A stretch of 64,000 bases of DNA from Bacteroidota bacterium (GCA_028876495.1 JAGWRO010000040.1:1-64000); one strand, 5' to 3'. Counted from the first letter of the stretch, positions 53,858 to 63,146 are shown. The notes: a model not told the origin generated them from the sequence alone. A program made the numbers and translations.

Positions 53858-55333
53858 TTAAAAAAGACTGGTTTTTAAACCAAATTGAAAATTTACTGTT
53901 CCCGGGTAAGACCTCACGGGAACATTTTTATTTATGGGGTCTATAGCAAAATTAATTATAGGAGAAAAAGTAAACGAAAGATTTTTGTAAATGTTATAAT
54001 CAAAGCCTATTCCAGCAAGACCACTAAAATAAAGCGTTCTTAAACCATGTATGTCATGCGTTTTATCCAATTCACTTTCATTTCCTCTTTTCACTTCAGT
54101 GCTTATTTTTCCGGTAGACAAAATATTTGTTGACAATCCCGCAAGAAGATTTGCAGAAAACCGGCCATTGCTCAAATTATATTTTACTGCTAAAGGAATT
54201 GCAGTGTATTTAAGTGAATGTTTAATGTTTTGTGTAAAAAGGCTGTCACCGACCCTTGGATTACTGCTAAAAGATGGCAGGATATATCCTTTGCCTGAAG
54301 AAGTATTGATTGTGTATTTAACTACTCCCTGGTTGTCTCGTTCAGCATAAATCTTTTCTGGTTCAATATGCATATTTGTGGTTGAAAAATTAACACCTGA
54401 TTGCAAGGACCATTTGTAATTCAGCCGGTAACCAACCGAAAGGCCAAAGGAATAAGAGTAAGTTCCTGATTCTTTCTTTTCAAGCTCACTTGAGTATGGA
54501 TTGCCAAAATGATGGTCCTCATCGCGCAGATGGGAAAAAGGGATATTAGGTGAGTAAAAGATACCTGCAGTAAACCGGAGTGGTTTAGGAAAATGAATAA
54601 TGGTATTAGCGCCAGCAATTCTTTCAGGCAATCTGTACGGAGTAATTTTTGTTACATCCTTCAAAAAATCTATACTGTTAAAAGTCAAATTTTCATTCGA
54701 AACAAAATTTACCGGCGGAGGTGTTGCTAACTGTTCCTGCGATTGGAAAACGATTTCATTCTTATCTTCTAAATTGGCAACAGGCTGTATACTTTCTGCT
54801 TGTACCTTTCTTTTCTGAATGGCTTTTTCAGGTGATTTTTTTACGTTATCAATTTCCGTGGTATTTGAAAGATTGGTTTTTTGGGTGTTCAAACTTTCTG
54901 TTGAGTTATTCAACGGTTGCTGCTTAGTATTCTCAGTTATGGATTCTTTTTTAGAACTTAAATTTTCAGTTATTGCCGGTTGATTGTCTGCAGGTGCCTT
55001 ATTGATGGTTTTATTTTCAGTGGAACTTTGCGGTTCGGAATTAGAACTTTTTTTAAGAGTGGGTTCAGAGGTAAAAATGTTTTCGTTTTTCTTATTGCTT
55101 TCGATTTGCTTTTTCGATTCGTTTCTTAACACATAAATACTCAAAAGCGCCAAAATCACAATTAAAACGGCAGTTGCTCTTTTGAGAGAATAGTATTTTC
55201 TCTTAAACTTTAAACTATTTGCTTTTTCGAGCGATTGGTCAATAGCATTCCAAACCTCTTCCGAAGGAGATTCTTCGTTTCCTTCCAAACCCTTTTTAAA
55301 CAGATCTTCAATATTGTGTAAATTTTTATCCAT
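53858..55333 (-). CDS. Sigma-partner membrane protein with C-terminal beta-barrel
   Basis: The ATG at 55333 (MDKNLHNIEDLFKKGLEGNE) is preferred over one at 55354 because it reduces the overlap with the sigma gene to 8 bases. A cytoplasmic segment of about 47 residues precedes one membrane helix (ATAVLIVILALLSIYVL). A long polar Ser/Thr/Asn/Lys region follows (about 65-215), then a barrel-like domain (FTAGIFYSPNIPFSHLRDED and on to NFQFGLKTSLF). Bacteroidota often encode such chains right after an ECF sigma factor, so the N-terminal part may bind sigma. Topology of one chain across both membranes is uncertain. Confidence 0.65.
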   Translation of the reverse strand: MDKNLHNIEDLFKKGLEGNEESPSEEVWNAIDQSLEKANSLKFKRKYYSLKRATAVLIVILALLSIYVLRNESKKQIESNKKNENIFTSEPTLKKSSNSEPQSSTENKTINKAPADNQPAITENLSSKKESITENTKQQPLNNSTESLNTQKTNLSNTTEIDNVKKSPEKAIQKRKVQAESIQPVANLEDKNEIVFQSQEQLATPPPVNFVSNENLTFNSIDFLKDVTKITPYRLPERIAGANTIIHFPKPLRFTAGIFYSPNIPFSHLRDEDHHFGNPYSSELEKKESGTYSYSFGLSVGYRLNYKWSLQSGVNFSTTNMHIEPEKIYAERDNQGVVKYTINTSSGKGYILPSFSSNPRVGDSLFTQNIKHSLKYTAIPLAVKYNLSNGRFSANLLAGLSTNILSTGKISTEVKRGNESELDKTHDIHGLRTLYFSGLAGIGFDYNIYKNLSFTFSPIINFAIDPINKNVPVRSYPGTVNFQFGLKTSLF

Positions 55334-55907
55334 TCGTGGATTTTTGGTTTGCAATTTTCATACTTTCATTCACGGCCCGTTGTAAAATCACTTTTGCATC
55401 ATGTAAATTCGATTTTGAAGTTCCTTCAGAAATGCCTAATTCCTGCGCTATTTCGCGATGTTTTAATCCATCAAAAACATACAGGTTAAATACCATTCTA
55501 TAGGCGGGAGGCAGATCTTGTACCATTTTTAATAATTCTTTTTTGCCAAGGCGGCTTAGAATTTCTTCATTGTCTACAACTGCGATATCTTCTGTCTCTA
55601 TTAAAACAGAATGCAATTTCGATTTTCCACGGTATTTAGCTATGGCGCAATACACCATTATTTTTCGTACCCAACCTTCAAAAGACCCCGAAAATTTAAA
55701 GTTGTGCAACGATTTAAAAACCTGCATAAATCCTTCCTGCATAATGTCCTCAGCTTCTTCCCGGTTCTTCCCATAACGTAAACACACCCCAAACATTTTG
55801 GGCGCAAACAATTCATACAAATTCCTTTGCGCATTCCTGTCTTCCGCAAGACATGATTTGATGAGTTGCCGGGTTTCTTCCAAATGTTCAGTCGGGTTTG
55901 TAAACAT
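55326..55907 (-). CDS. ECF-type RNA polymerase sigma factor
   Basis: The start is set at the ATG at 55907 (MFTNPTEHLEETRQLIKSCL), matching where ECF factors usually begin; the frame stays open about 40 codons further upstream. Region 2 (ELFAPKMFGVCLRYGKNREE, AEDIMQEGFMQVFKSLHNFK) binds the -10 element and core polymerase; region 4 (LPPAYRMVFNLYVFDGLKHR, ELGISEGTSKSNLHDAKVIL) is the helix-turn-helix for -35. The downstream gene overlaps it and may regulate it. Target genes cannot be told. Confidence 0.9.
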   Translation of the reverse strand: MFTNPTEHLEETRQLIKSCLAEDRNAQRNLYELFAPKMFGVCLRYGKNREEAEDIMQEGFMQVFKSLHNFKFSGSFEGWVRKIMVYCAIAKYRGKSKLHSVLIETEDIAVVDNEEILSRLGKKELLKMVQDLPPAYRMVFNLYVFDGLKHREIAQELGISEGTSKSNLHDAKVILQRAVNESMKIANQKSTNG

Positions 55908-56116
55908 AGTAGCTGTAACAGCAAAAATGGTTGGGTTCACGCGCCTGTTACTTCTCAAAGTTCTTCTTAAAATTTCAGTTGTCAAATTTTGCAAAGAAAC
56001 AATTACAGTAAACAAACAAATTTTCCTCATTTTAAATCAGCAGGGTATGGGGGAATTTAACAAAACAAAAAACGCCATTATTTTTTAATAATGACGTTTT
56101 TAATAATAGGTTAAAG

Positions 56117-56484
56117 TGGAGCTGCAGGGATTCGAACCCTGGTCCAAACACATTCGCCATAAGCCTTCTACATGTTTATTTTTGCATTACTTGTCGGGAA
56201 AAGGCAGGAGCAAAACAAACCAACCTTCTCCTTAGCTGAATCGTCTTAAGCAATTGTCACAGCCTTCAATTGCAGCAGCCCGTTTTATTTTGAGTCGGCG
56301 GAAGAGCATGGCAACAGGCCAGCCCGCTCAACGGCCCTAATGGAAGCGAATCTATCGATTACGCAGCCATGGCAAGTTGTGTATTGCCATTTAGAGTTTT
56401 CGTATTCAGATTAAAGCGCTAATTACGCAACGCGCTACATGCTTATACTTACAAAGAACTATGCTGTCAAAACCGGTCAGCCCC
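56117..56484 (-). ncRNA. ssrA: Transfer-messenger RNA (tmRNA)
   Basis: On the minus strand the 5' end GGGGCTG pairs with CAGCTCC near the 3' end (56118-56124), and the T arm GGTTCGAATCC is intact. CCA is not encoded. The tag frame runs from GGC at 56388 to TAA at 56359 and gives GNTQLAMAA, which begins with Gly and ends in Ala-Ala as expected for proteolysis. The molecule of about 368 bases rescues stalled ribosomes with SmpB. Pseudoknot positions were not worked out. Confidence 0.9.
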
Positions 56485-56641
56485 ATAATTTTGAACCTGC
56501 AAATTTACTAAATAATAAGGAAGGAATTGATAAAGAATTAATAAAAATTCCTTAAGGATCAGCCTTTCCACTTATCACGTTGAACGGTAAATCCTCAATT
56601 TATCAGTTACATTTACAAACTTTTTTAAGCAAAACAAATTA

Positions 56642-58432
56642 ATGGAACCGAAGCAGTTTTATCAAAACAGGTTAGAAGATTTAAATGAAGAGTTGCAAAA
56701 ACTAAAGCAAAAAAAATCCGCTTTTGCATGGTTCAGGCTTGGGGCCATAATTGCCATTATTGCTGCATTTTATTTTCTTTGGTCATTGGGCGTTTTATAT
56801 GTTATTCTCGCTTCTGTATTGTTGTTTTTTATTTTTATTCAGCTTATTAAAGCCGATCTGAAAAATCATTCCAGAATTGAACATACACAAAGGCTTATGA
56901 ATATCAACAAGAATGAATTGAAATTTCTTTCAGGAAATTACCTGGATTTTGATGCCGGGTTAGAACACATTCCCAAGGAACACGAATATGCAAACGATCT
57001 TGATATTTTTGGAAGGGCATCCTTATTTCAATACCTCAACCGTACCACTTCAGAACCCGGAAGCCAAAAGCTTGCGGAATATTTAAAATTTCCTGCAAGC
57101 ATTCCTGTTGTTAAGGAAAGACAACAAGCAGTAAAGGAATTATCCGGCAAAACATTATGGATACAGGAACTCAGGTCTTATGGGTTGAAAAATAAAATCA
57201 CTTTTTCAACCAAAAACCAGCTGGAAAACTGGATGAAAGAATCGCCAGTGTTTTCCGGATTTAAACCATGGAAGTGGCTGCGTTATTTATTACCAGCGAT
57301 TATTCTCACTATTGTTACACTTTATATTTTTGATAAAGTAGGCAACTCCATCTTTTATATATCACTATTGATTTTTGCAGTGATCGCTTACCAGGTAAAT
57401 AAATATGTAGCCCCCATCCACGACCAATTGTCGAAAGCAGCAGACGAACTGAGCACACTTTCAAAAAGCATTTCTTTGATAGAAAATGAAAAATTTGAAA
57501 GCCCGTTATTGCAACAATGGCAAGCGGTTTTTATCGAACAAAATAAAAAGGCTTCCGGTGATATTTCAAAAGTGAAAAAGATTTTAGATAAGCTGGATAT
57601 ACGTTACAATATTGTTTTATCTGCTCCATTAAATCTTTTGTTACTGTGGAATCTGCAACAGGTTCTCGATCTTGAAAAATGGAAAGAAACGGAAAAAAAT
57701 AATTTCAATTTGTGGTTTCAAACATTAGCCAATTTTGAAGCACTCAATAGTTTGGGTATTCTCAACTTTAATAAACCTCAATGGATTTTTCCGGCGATTA
57801 AAGCTGATTATTTTTCTATTGAAGGAAAAGAGATTGGTCATCCTTTGATTCCGGATGAAAAGCGGGTTAATAATTTTATTGATATCCCGGATAACGCAGA
57901 ACTCATGCTGGTTACGGGTTCTAACATGGCCGGGAAAAGCACATACCTCCGAAGCATTGGTGTAAATATTGTGTTGGCTATGGCGGGCTCGCCGGTTTGT
58001 GCAAAGTCATTTTCAGTTTCCCATGTTCAGTTAATAAGCAGCATGCGCATCACTGATAACCTTGAAGAAAGTACTTCTACTTTTTATGCTGAATTAAAAA
58101 AGCTGAAAACCATAATCGAAAAAGTGAATGCAGGTGAAAAAGTTTTTATACTGTTGGATGAAATCTTAAGAGGAACGAATTCGCTGGACAGGCACACAGG
58201 TTCCAAAGCATTGATCAAACAACTGATAAAAAAGAAAGCTGCTGCAATTATTGCCACTCACGACCTGGAACTGGCTACTTTAAATGAAGATTTTACCAGG
58301 AATATTTTGAACTACCATTTTGATGTACAGGTAAGTAATGATGAATTATATTTTGATTACCGGCTGAAACCGGGTGTGTGCAATAGTTTGAACGCTTCTA
58401 TTTTGATGAAGAAAATTGGGATTGAACTTTAA
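56642..58432 (+). CDS. MutS-family ATPase (not MutS1)
   Basis: The 596-residue protein starts with a coiled coil and two membrane-like hydrophobic segments (GAIIAIIAAFYFLWSLGVLY and a nearby one); a second such pair occurs near 215-250. The C-terminal ATPase domain has the Walker A VTGSNMAGKSTYLRS, STFYAELKKLKTII, LLDEILRGTNSLDRH (Walker B) and ATHDLELA. It lacks the mismatch-binding domain of MutS1 and the Smr domain of MutS2. Membrane-associated MutS-like proteins of this shape are common in Bacteroidota and of unknown role. Confidence 0.88.
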   Translation: MEPKQFYQNRLEDLNEELQKLKQKKSAFAWFRLGAIIAIIAAFYFLWSLGVLYVILASVLLFFIFIQLIKADLKNHSRIEHTQRLMNINKNELKFLSGNYLDFDAGLEHIPKEHEYANDLDIFGRASLFQYLNRTTSEPGSQKLAEYLKFPASIPVVKERQQAVKELSGKTLWIQELRSYGLKNKITFSTKNQLENWMKESPVFSGFKPWKWLRYLLPAIILTIVTLYIFDKVGNSIFYISLLIFAVIAYQVNKYVAPIHDQLSKAADELSTLSKSISLIENEKFESPLLQQWQAVFIEQNKKASGDISKVKKILDKLDIRYNIVLSAPLNLLLLWNLQQVLDLEKWKETEKNNFNLWFQTLANFEALNSLGILNFNKPQWIFPAIKADYFSIEGKEIGHPLIPDEKRVNNFIDIPDNAELMLVTGSNMAGKSTYLRSIGVNIVLAMAGSPVCAKSFSVSHVQLISSMRITDNLEESTSTFYAELKKLKTIIEKVNAGEKVFILLDEILRGTNSLDRHTGSKALIKQLIKKKAAAIIATHDLELATLNEDFTRNILNYHFDVQVSNDELYFDYRLKPGVCNSLNASILMKKIGIEL

Positions 58433-58499
58433 TTTTTTAAATCGAAAAATGTCTTTAAACATTTGGCACTGAACTTGAACTTATTTCAACAAAAAAATT

Positions 58500-59225
58500 A
58501 TGAAGAAAATTTATCTTTTGGGATTGGTTATAGTATTTGCTTTTAGCGGATGTGAAACTGCAAAAACCATTATGAATTCTGTTGGCGCTACAGGAAACGG
58601 AAATCTTACTACTGCAGAAGTAGTAGATGGTTTGAAAACCGCATTGGAACTCGGCACAGACTCAGCTACCAACAAACTTGCAAGTCTTAACGGTTTTTAC
58701 CAGGACGCGATGGTTAAAATCCTGATGCCGCCTGAAGCGCAGAAAGTTGAAAAAACCTTACGGGATGTAGGATTGGGAAGTGTAGTAGATAAAGCCGTTT
58801 TATCAATGAACCGGTCTGCAGAAGATGCTTCAAAATATGTGGGAAATATTTTTTTGAATGCCATAAAACAGATGACCATTCAGGATGCATTTGGAATTTT
58901 AAGAGGTGGTAATACAGCAGCAACCAATTATTTAAAAGAAAAAACCAGCGATCAGTTGCGTGCCGCATTTACGCCGATAGTTTCTAAGTCTCTTGATAAT
59001 ACTAACGCTACCAAATATTGGAGCGATGTATTTACCGCCTACAATCGGTTCAGCAGTAAGCCGGTAAATACTGATCTTACTGCGTATGTAACGCAAAAAG
59101 CTTTAGACGGATTGTTTTATAAAATAGGCCTGGAGGAACAGCAAATAAGACAAGACCCTGCAGCAAGGGTTAAAGATATTTTGAAAAAGGTTTTTGCTAA
59201 CCAAAACACTGCTACTTCTTTTTAA
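58500..59225 (+). CDS. DUF4197 lipoprotein
   Basis: A signal peptide ends in the lipobox FSGC (Cys19). The mature protein matches DUF4197 (TAEVVDGLKTALELGTDSAT, YQDAMVKILMPPEAQKVEKT, SMNRSAEDASKYVGNIFLNA, TIQDAFGILRGGNTAATNYL, ALDGLFYKIGLEEQQIRQDP). The family is periplasmic, mostly helical, of unknown function. It stands 67 bases after the MutS-like gene and may be independent. Confidence 0.9.
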   Translation: MKKIYLLGLVIVFAFSGCETAKTIMNSVGATGNGNLTTAEVVDGLKTALELGTDSATNKLASLNGFYQDAMVKILMPPEAQKVEKTLRDVGLGSVVDKAVLSMNRSAEDASKYVGNIFLNAIKQMTIQDAFGILRGGNTAATNYLKEKTSDQLRAAFTPIVSKSLDNTNATKYWSDVFTAYNRFSSKPVNTDLTAYVTQKALDGLFYKIGLEEQQIRQDPAARVKDILKKVFANQNTATSF

Positions 59226-59342
59226 ACCGGAATGGAGTTTACAAATTTAGAATTGAAGGAATTTGTTGGATTACTGCAAATGATTTTTTGCAATATATTG
59301 GTAATGCCTATTCGAAAAAAAAGAAAATATTTGTTGATAAGG

Positions 59343-59864
59343 TTATTCTGCCTTTCTTATAGCAGTAGCTAAAGATTCGAAGGTTTCGTCATAGCTTTCC
59401 AATCTTTCATCATCGATAAAAAAGGTAGGTGTGTCGGTTACTTCGCTGCGAATGCCGCTTTCAATATCGCTTTCAATTTTTGAAATAACATTTTGACTGT
59501 TGTAATCATTTTCAAACTGTTCCACATTCAGATTTAGAGTTTCTGCAAAATATACAAGATTGCTTTCGCTCACCTGGTCCTGTTGTTCAAAAATGAGGTC
59601 ATGCATTTCCCAGAATTTATTCTGTAAGGCCGCTGCTTCTGCTGCCTGCGCAGCTATCATCGCTTCAGGAGCTGAATCGTCCGGAAAATTTCTGAATACA
59701 AAAAGTAATTCATTGTGAAATTCTTTCATGAGTTTTTTGATAATAGAATGAGCTTCGCCGCAGTGTGGTGAAAGGTAATCTCCATATTCAACCAATGTAA
59801 TGGTAGCACTTGCTTTACCTTGAATGTGATCTAGCGAACCGGCGGGGGTAGTTAATTCATCCAT
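59343..59864 (-). CDS. DsbA-like thioredoxin-fold protein with single-Cys site
   Basis: The 173-residue protein has a thioredoxin fold of the DsbA type: ASATITLVEYGDYLSPHCGE near the start, then an inserted helical domain (AAEAAALQNKFWEMHDLIFE), then TPTFFIDDERLES with the cis-proline. The usual CPHC is SPHC here (S32 to C35), so the first, nucleophilic cysteine is missing. There is no signal peptide, so it is probably cytoplasmic. It may act as a monothiol or glutathione-type protein rather than a disulfide oxidant. Confidence 0.85.
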   Translation of the reverse strand: MDELTTPAGSLDHIQGKASATITLVEYGDYLSPHCGEAHSIIKKLMKEFHNELLFVFRNFPDDSAPEAMIAAQAAEAAALQNKFWEMHDLIFEQQDQVSESNLVYFAETLNLNVEQFENDYNSQNVISKIESDIESGIRSEVTDTPTFFIDDERLESYDETFESLATAIRKAE

Positions 59865-60024
59865 AATTAAAACATTTATTTTTAGATGTTAAAGGAATTA
59901 TTTCAGATTTTTTTTGCAGGCACCTTTTGAAATCAGATATTAATAATCAAGATTAATGCCGTTTTATTATCATTCTGCTCTACTTAACAAATAGTGAATA
60001 GATTTGTGACAAATTCAAAACACA

Positions 60025-60510
60025 ATGGAAAATAAACCGCTAAAGCGCAATGCAAATATTGTTAAGCTTTCAAAAGATCATCACGCAGGTCTCTTATTCT
60101 GTTGGAAAATACGTCAGGGGGTTAAATATCATATAGAAACGGATCGGATGATAAAATATGTAAAGTATTTTTGGGAGCATCATTTTGCGAAACATTTCAA
60201 AGAAGAAGAAGATTTTCTTTTTGCGCCGGTACAGGATAACGAAGTACAAAAGGCACTTGAAGACCATCAAAAAATTAAAATATTTGTGGACAAAATTGCC
60301 ATTTCAGGAATGGAACGTGAAGAAGGTGTTTTGTTGGAATTGGCAGATACAGTAGATGATCACATTCGTTATGAAGAAAGAGTGTTGTTTCCCCATTTGC
60401 AGGAAAAATTATCTGATGAACAACTCGAAAAGATAGGTGAACAAATACCGGATGCGTCACTGGCTGATACCTATGAAGATCATTTCTGGGAAAAGTCAAG
60501 ATCTTTGTAA
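60025..60510 (+). CDS. Hemerythrin-domain protein
   Basis: The 161-residue helical protein has histidine-rich motifs in hemerythrin positions: LSKDHHAGLLFCWKIRQG, WEHHFAKHFKEEEDFLFAPV, LEDHQKIKIFV and DTVDDHIRYEERVLFPHLQE. These fit a di-iron site that binds oxygen or responds to nitrosative stress (RIC/YtfE-like). The gene is alone; no operator of the paired type is seen upstream. Confidence 0.88.
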   Translation: MENKPLKRNANIVKLSKDHHAGLLFCWKIRQGVKYHIETDRMIKYVKYFWEHHFAKHFKEEEDFLFAPVQDNEVQKALEDHQKIKIFVDKIAISGMEREEGVLLELADTVDDHIRYEERVLFPHLQEKLSDEQLEKIGEQIPDASLADTYEDHFWEKSRSL

Positions 60511-60586
60511 AACACCTAATACTGTAGCAAATGAAAGCAGCAAACAAATAAATAAGTGGGGTTTATAAAAAGAAAATTTAAATATT

Positions 60587-61534
60587 TTGAAATACATACT
60601 TCTATCTTTTATTTTCCTCACTACTTCCTTTTTTATCATGGCTCAGACAAAAGAAAAATTAAAGATTCCCCGGTATTATGTTCAGAAAAAGACTTTTACT
60701 GATTCGCTCCGGCAAATAGTTCATGATGTAAATCTGGATGGAATTTACGATGCCGGAGAAGATGGAATGGAAAAAATTTCTTTTGTTGTAATTGATTTGA
60801 ATGGCCGAAAACCTTTACTGGGCGGCGTTAACATGAAAAATTTTATTTATCCGGCTTCGCTTTATAAGATGTATGTTGCCATGGAAATTTTGAAACAAAT
60901 AAGCGAAGGACAGTATTCGTTGTTTCGCCAGTATATCGTAAAATCACCAAATGATGTGGATCAAACGCGGGAAATAAGCTGGGACCCTCGACCGCTTTTG
61001 CGTGACGGAGATACGGTAACAGTTGATTATTTATTAGACCTTATGATCACAAGAAGTGATAATTCTGCAGCCAATTGTCTTATTGATATTGCCGGCCGTA
61101 AAAACATTAACGAAACCATGCACGAGAATGGCTGGTACGGCAGCGAAGTAACGCGTAAATATTTAAGCCGAAAATTCGAAGATCCCGGTTATGATACAAT
61201 AAGAGGAACCGAAACCTGCGCCCTGCATGCGGCGGATTTTATGTACAAGATTTATAAAAATGAACTGATCAATCCGTGGGTTAGCCAGCAAATGAAAGTG
61301 CTTTTGGGGAGGCAGTTAGATACCACAAAAATTTCTGCAGGACTTCCTGAAAACGTAATGTTTTATCATAAATCCGGCTGGTGGAATTACTTTACCTGTG
61401 ATGCAGGAATTGTGAATGACGGACATATAAAATATGTAATTGCTTTGCTTACACCAATTACCGAAGAAGACGTGAAGCCAAGAATGAAAGAATTGTCGAA
61501 ACGGGTATATAAGTTGGTAAAGAATTTGCATTAA
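60587..61534 (+). CDS. Beta-lactamase-like serine hydrolase
   Basis: The start is TTG at 60587; it gives an intact signal peptide (MKYILLSFIFLTTSFFIMAQ), whereas the first in-frame ATG falls inside it. The mature protein has the class A serine-hydrolase triad of motifs: SLYK (S91, K94), SDN in ITRSDNSAANCL, and KSG in YHKSGWWNYF. It could be a beta-lactamase, a D-Ala-D-Ala peptidase or an esterase; an EF-hand-like stretch DVNLDGIYDAGEDG (47-60) precedes the domain. The substrate cannot be told. Confidence 0.82.
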   Translation: MKYILLSFIFLTTSFFIMAQTKEKLKIPRYYVQKKTFTDSLRQIVHDVNLDGIYDAGEDGMEKISFVVIDLNGRKPLLGGVNMKNFIYPASLYKMYVAMEILKQISEGQYSLFRQYIVKSPNDVDQTREISWDPRPLLRDGDTVTVDYLLDLMITRSDNSAANCLIDIAGRKNINETMHENGWYGSEVTRKYLSRKFEDPGYDTIRGTETCALHAADFMYKIYKNELINPWVSQQMKVLLGRQLDTTKISAGLPENVMFYHKSGWWNYFTCDAGIVNDGHIKYVIALLTPITEEDVKPRMKELSKRVYKLVKNLH

Positions 61535-61538
61535 TCCT

Positions 61539-61912
61539 TTAGCAACTTTTTTGCAAAACTATTTGATGCTGTAATTGGCGAAGTAATGATTTGTCAAAAT
61601 AGAAATCGTGTTTATTTATTCTTTTACTGTTGTTAATTGTTTTTTTATTTATTTCCTGAACGTTAAATTGTTCGCCTGCAAACATCAATGTTTTATTTAA
61701 AGAAAAATTATTATCATTAGTCGCTTCATCATTTATTCCATTTTTAAAAACAGTTGTTTTTCCACAATGCGCTGCAGTTGATTCCACTGTTGGCAATGAA
61801 TCTGACAACGCGGATCATTTCCGGGATCAGCAATAACTTGTGCTGATATTTGTACTGAAAACACGCAAATACAAAATGCGAGGGATAGAGTTTGAAGTAT
61901 ATTTTTTTTCAT
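61539..61912 (-). pseudogene. Small secreted protein with apparent frameshift
   Basis: ATG at 61912 opens a signal-peptide-like N terminus (MKKNILQTLSLAFCICVFSV, then QISAQVIADPGNDPRCQ) that stops after about 60 codons. Near 61805 a second frame, shifted by one base, stays open to a stop at 61539 (PTVESTAAHCGKTTVFKNGI and on). A single-base change would join both into a secreted protein of roughly 120 residues. No family is recognised. It may be a real frameshift or a sequencing error. Confidence 0.4.
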
Positions 61913-62028
61913 AAGTTCAGGTTTGGGTTATTTTTTGGTGGTTTAAAATCAACTGATACAAAAGTGGATATTAAAACCAAGATGAAATGTAGTTAAATTT
62001 GTAATGTACAGTAGTTATTTTATTACAT

Positions 62029-62061
62029 AAAAAAAGCGATAGATCTACTATCGCTTTTTTT
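62029..62061. terminator. Bidirectional terminator
   Basis: A perfect 14-bp stem (AAAAAAAGCGATAG and its complement) around a 5-base loop, with T runs on both strands. It lies downstream of the minus-strand response regulator. Confidence 0.85.
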
Positions 62062-62107
62062 ATTTCAGAGGTTACCAACGGCACAATCATTTTGGCGTCA
62101 GGTTTGA

Positions 62108-62168
62108 TTATCAGTCATAAAGCAATCATGGATAGAATGGATTTTTTTATGATTGCATTATCTGATAA
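62108..62168. repeat. Nested imperfect inverted repeat
   Basis: TTATCAG (62108-62114) and GCAATCAT (62122-62129) are repeated inverted as ATGATTGC (62149-62156) and CTGATAA (62162-62168). The two stems are separated by an asymmetric internal loop, and the top loop has 19 bases. It has no T run. It could be an RNA hairpin in the 3' leader of the response regulator transcript or a relic. Confidence 0.4.
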
Positions 62169-62267
62169 CTCGGGTAAAAGTAGAGTAGGCGTTTAATAAC
62201 TTTTGTAGTAATTAAACTAATTGATAGTAGAAAAAAAACGACGGTAAAATTAAATTACAGTAAAATT

Positions 62268-62909
62268 TTATGATGTAAGAATCACATTGTGGGCTTTTGC
62301 GAGATTGGTAAGATCAATAACGTTGTGGCAGTGCAGCTTTTCAAATATTCTTGCTTTGTGAGTGCCTACTGTTGAGGTATGAACGTTTAGCTTTTTGGAT
62401 ATTTCGGCAACAGAATCTCCCTGTGCCAAATGCTGTACAATTTCAAATTCCCGGGTTGATAATTTGTCAAAAGGATTTTCTGACTCGTTTTTTGAATGCA
62501 AATCGTATAAAATCTTTTGGGCGAGTTCCGGGCTTACATAAGTCTTATTATTTAAAACTGTAGTGATAGCTTTTTCAATTTCATTGTTGGGAGCATCTTT
62601 TCTTATATAACCCATTGCGCCCATTTTCAAATATCTTTTGGCATAAACTTCTTCTGCATTCATACTAAACATGATGACCTTTATCGAAGGGTTAAACGTA
62701 AGAATTGTCTGCAAGGTTCCGAATGAATCAGTGTTAGGCATGTTGACATCCATCACCACCAGGTCATAATTTTTCTGTTTTATTTTTATTAATGCAGAAT
62801 CACCGTCTTGAGCTTCATCAATAATAGAATGTGCAAGAAAATCATGGATTAATAATTTCAATCCGGTTCTCACTATCGAATGATCATCAACAAGTAAAAT
62901 ATTAGGCAT
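62268..62909 (-). CDS. NarL/FixJ-type response regulator
   Basis: The 213-residue protein has a receiver domain (VDDHSIVRTGLKLLIHD) with the phospho-acceptor D54 in LVVMDVNMPN, and a C-terminal LuxR-type helix-turn-helix (LSTREFEIVQHLAQGDSVAE, SKKLNVHTSTVGTHKARIFE). Its histidine kinase is not adjacent. TACATTTG on the minus strand (62945-62952) is a consensus -7 element about 30 bases upstream of the start. Targets unknown. Confidence 0.93.
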   Translation of the reverse strand: MPNILLVDDHSIVRTGLKLLIHDFLAHSIIDEAQDGDSALIKIKQKNYDLVVMDVNMPNTDSFGTLQTILTFNPSIKVIMFSMNAEEVYAKRYLKMGAMGYIRKDAPNNEIEKAITTVLNNKTYVSPELAQKILYDLHSKNESENPFDKLSTREFEIVQHLAQGDSVAEISKKLNVHTSTVGTHKARIFEKLHCHNVIDLTNLAKAHNVILTS

Positions 62910-62944
62910 ATATTGTTTTTACTTTCTAAAAGGCGGTCGAAATT

Positions 62945-62952
62945 CAAATGTA
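62945..62952 (-). promoter_or_regulatory. -7 element of the response regulator gene
   Basis: TACATTTG on the minus strand matches TAnnTTTG and would start a transcript about 30 bases before the ATG. Confidence 0.45.
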
Positions 62953-63146
62953 AAATATTATTTTTTTTCCACTTGAACTTCTTTCAAAATAATCATACAA
63001 ATTACACCATAATGTTCGTTTATGCATTACCGTTTTTAGATTTTTATCCCGGAAAAGGTCATAAGCTCCTTTTCAATTTTTTTCTTTAACATGGCATTAA
63101 TCTTGAACAATATAGTATTACCTTGAAATCTTCGTTTCTTTGGTAA

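Larger units (their letters stand above)
61913..62267. other. Intergenic region with two hairpins
   Basis: No gene is seen. It holds the terminator at 62029-62061 and the nested inverted repeats at 62108-62168, both described separately. Confidence 0.5.

Noticed and set aside
60000-60024. TGACAAATTCA before the hemerythrin gene
   Set aside because: The spacer is five, not six, bases, and no second site lies 22 bp away.
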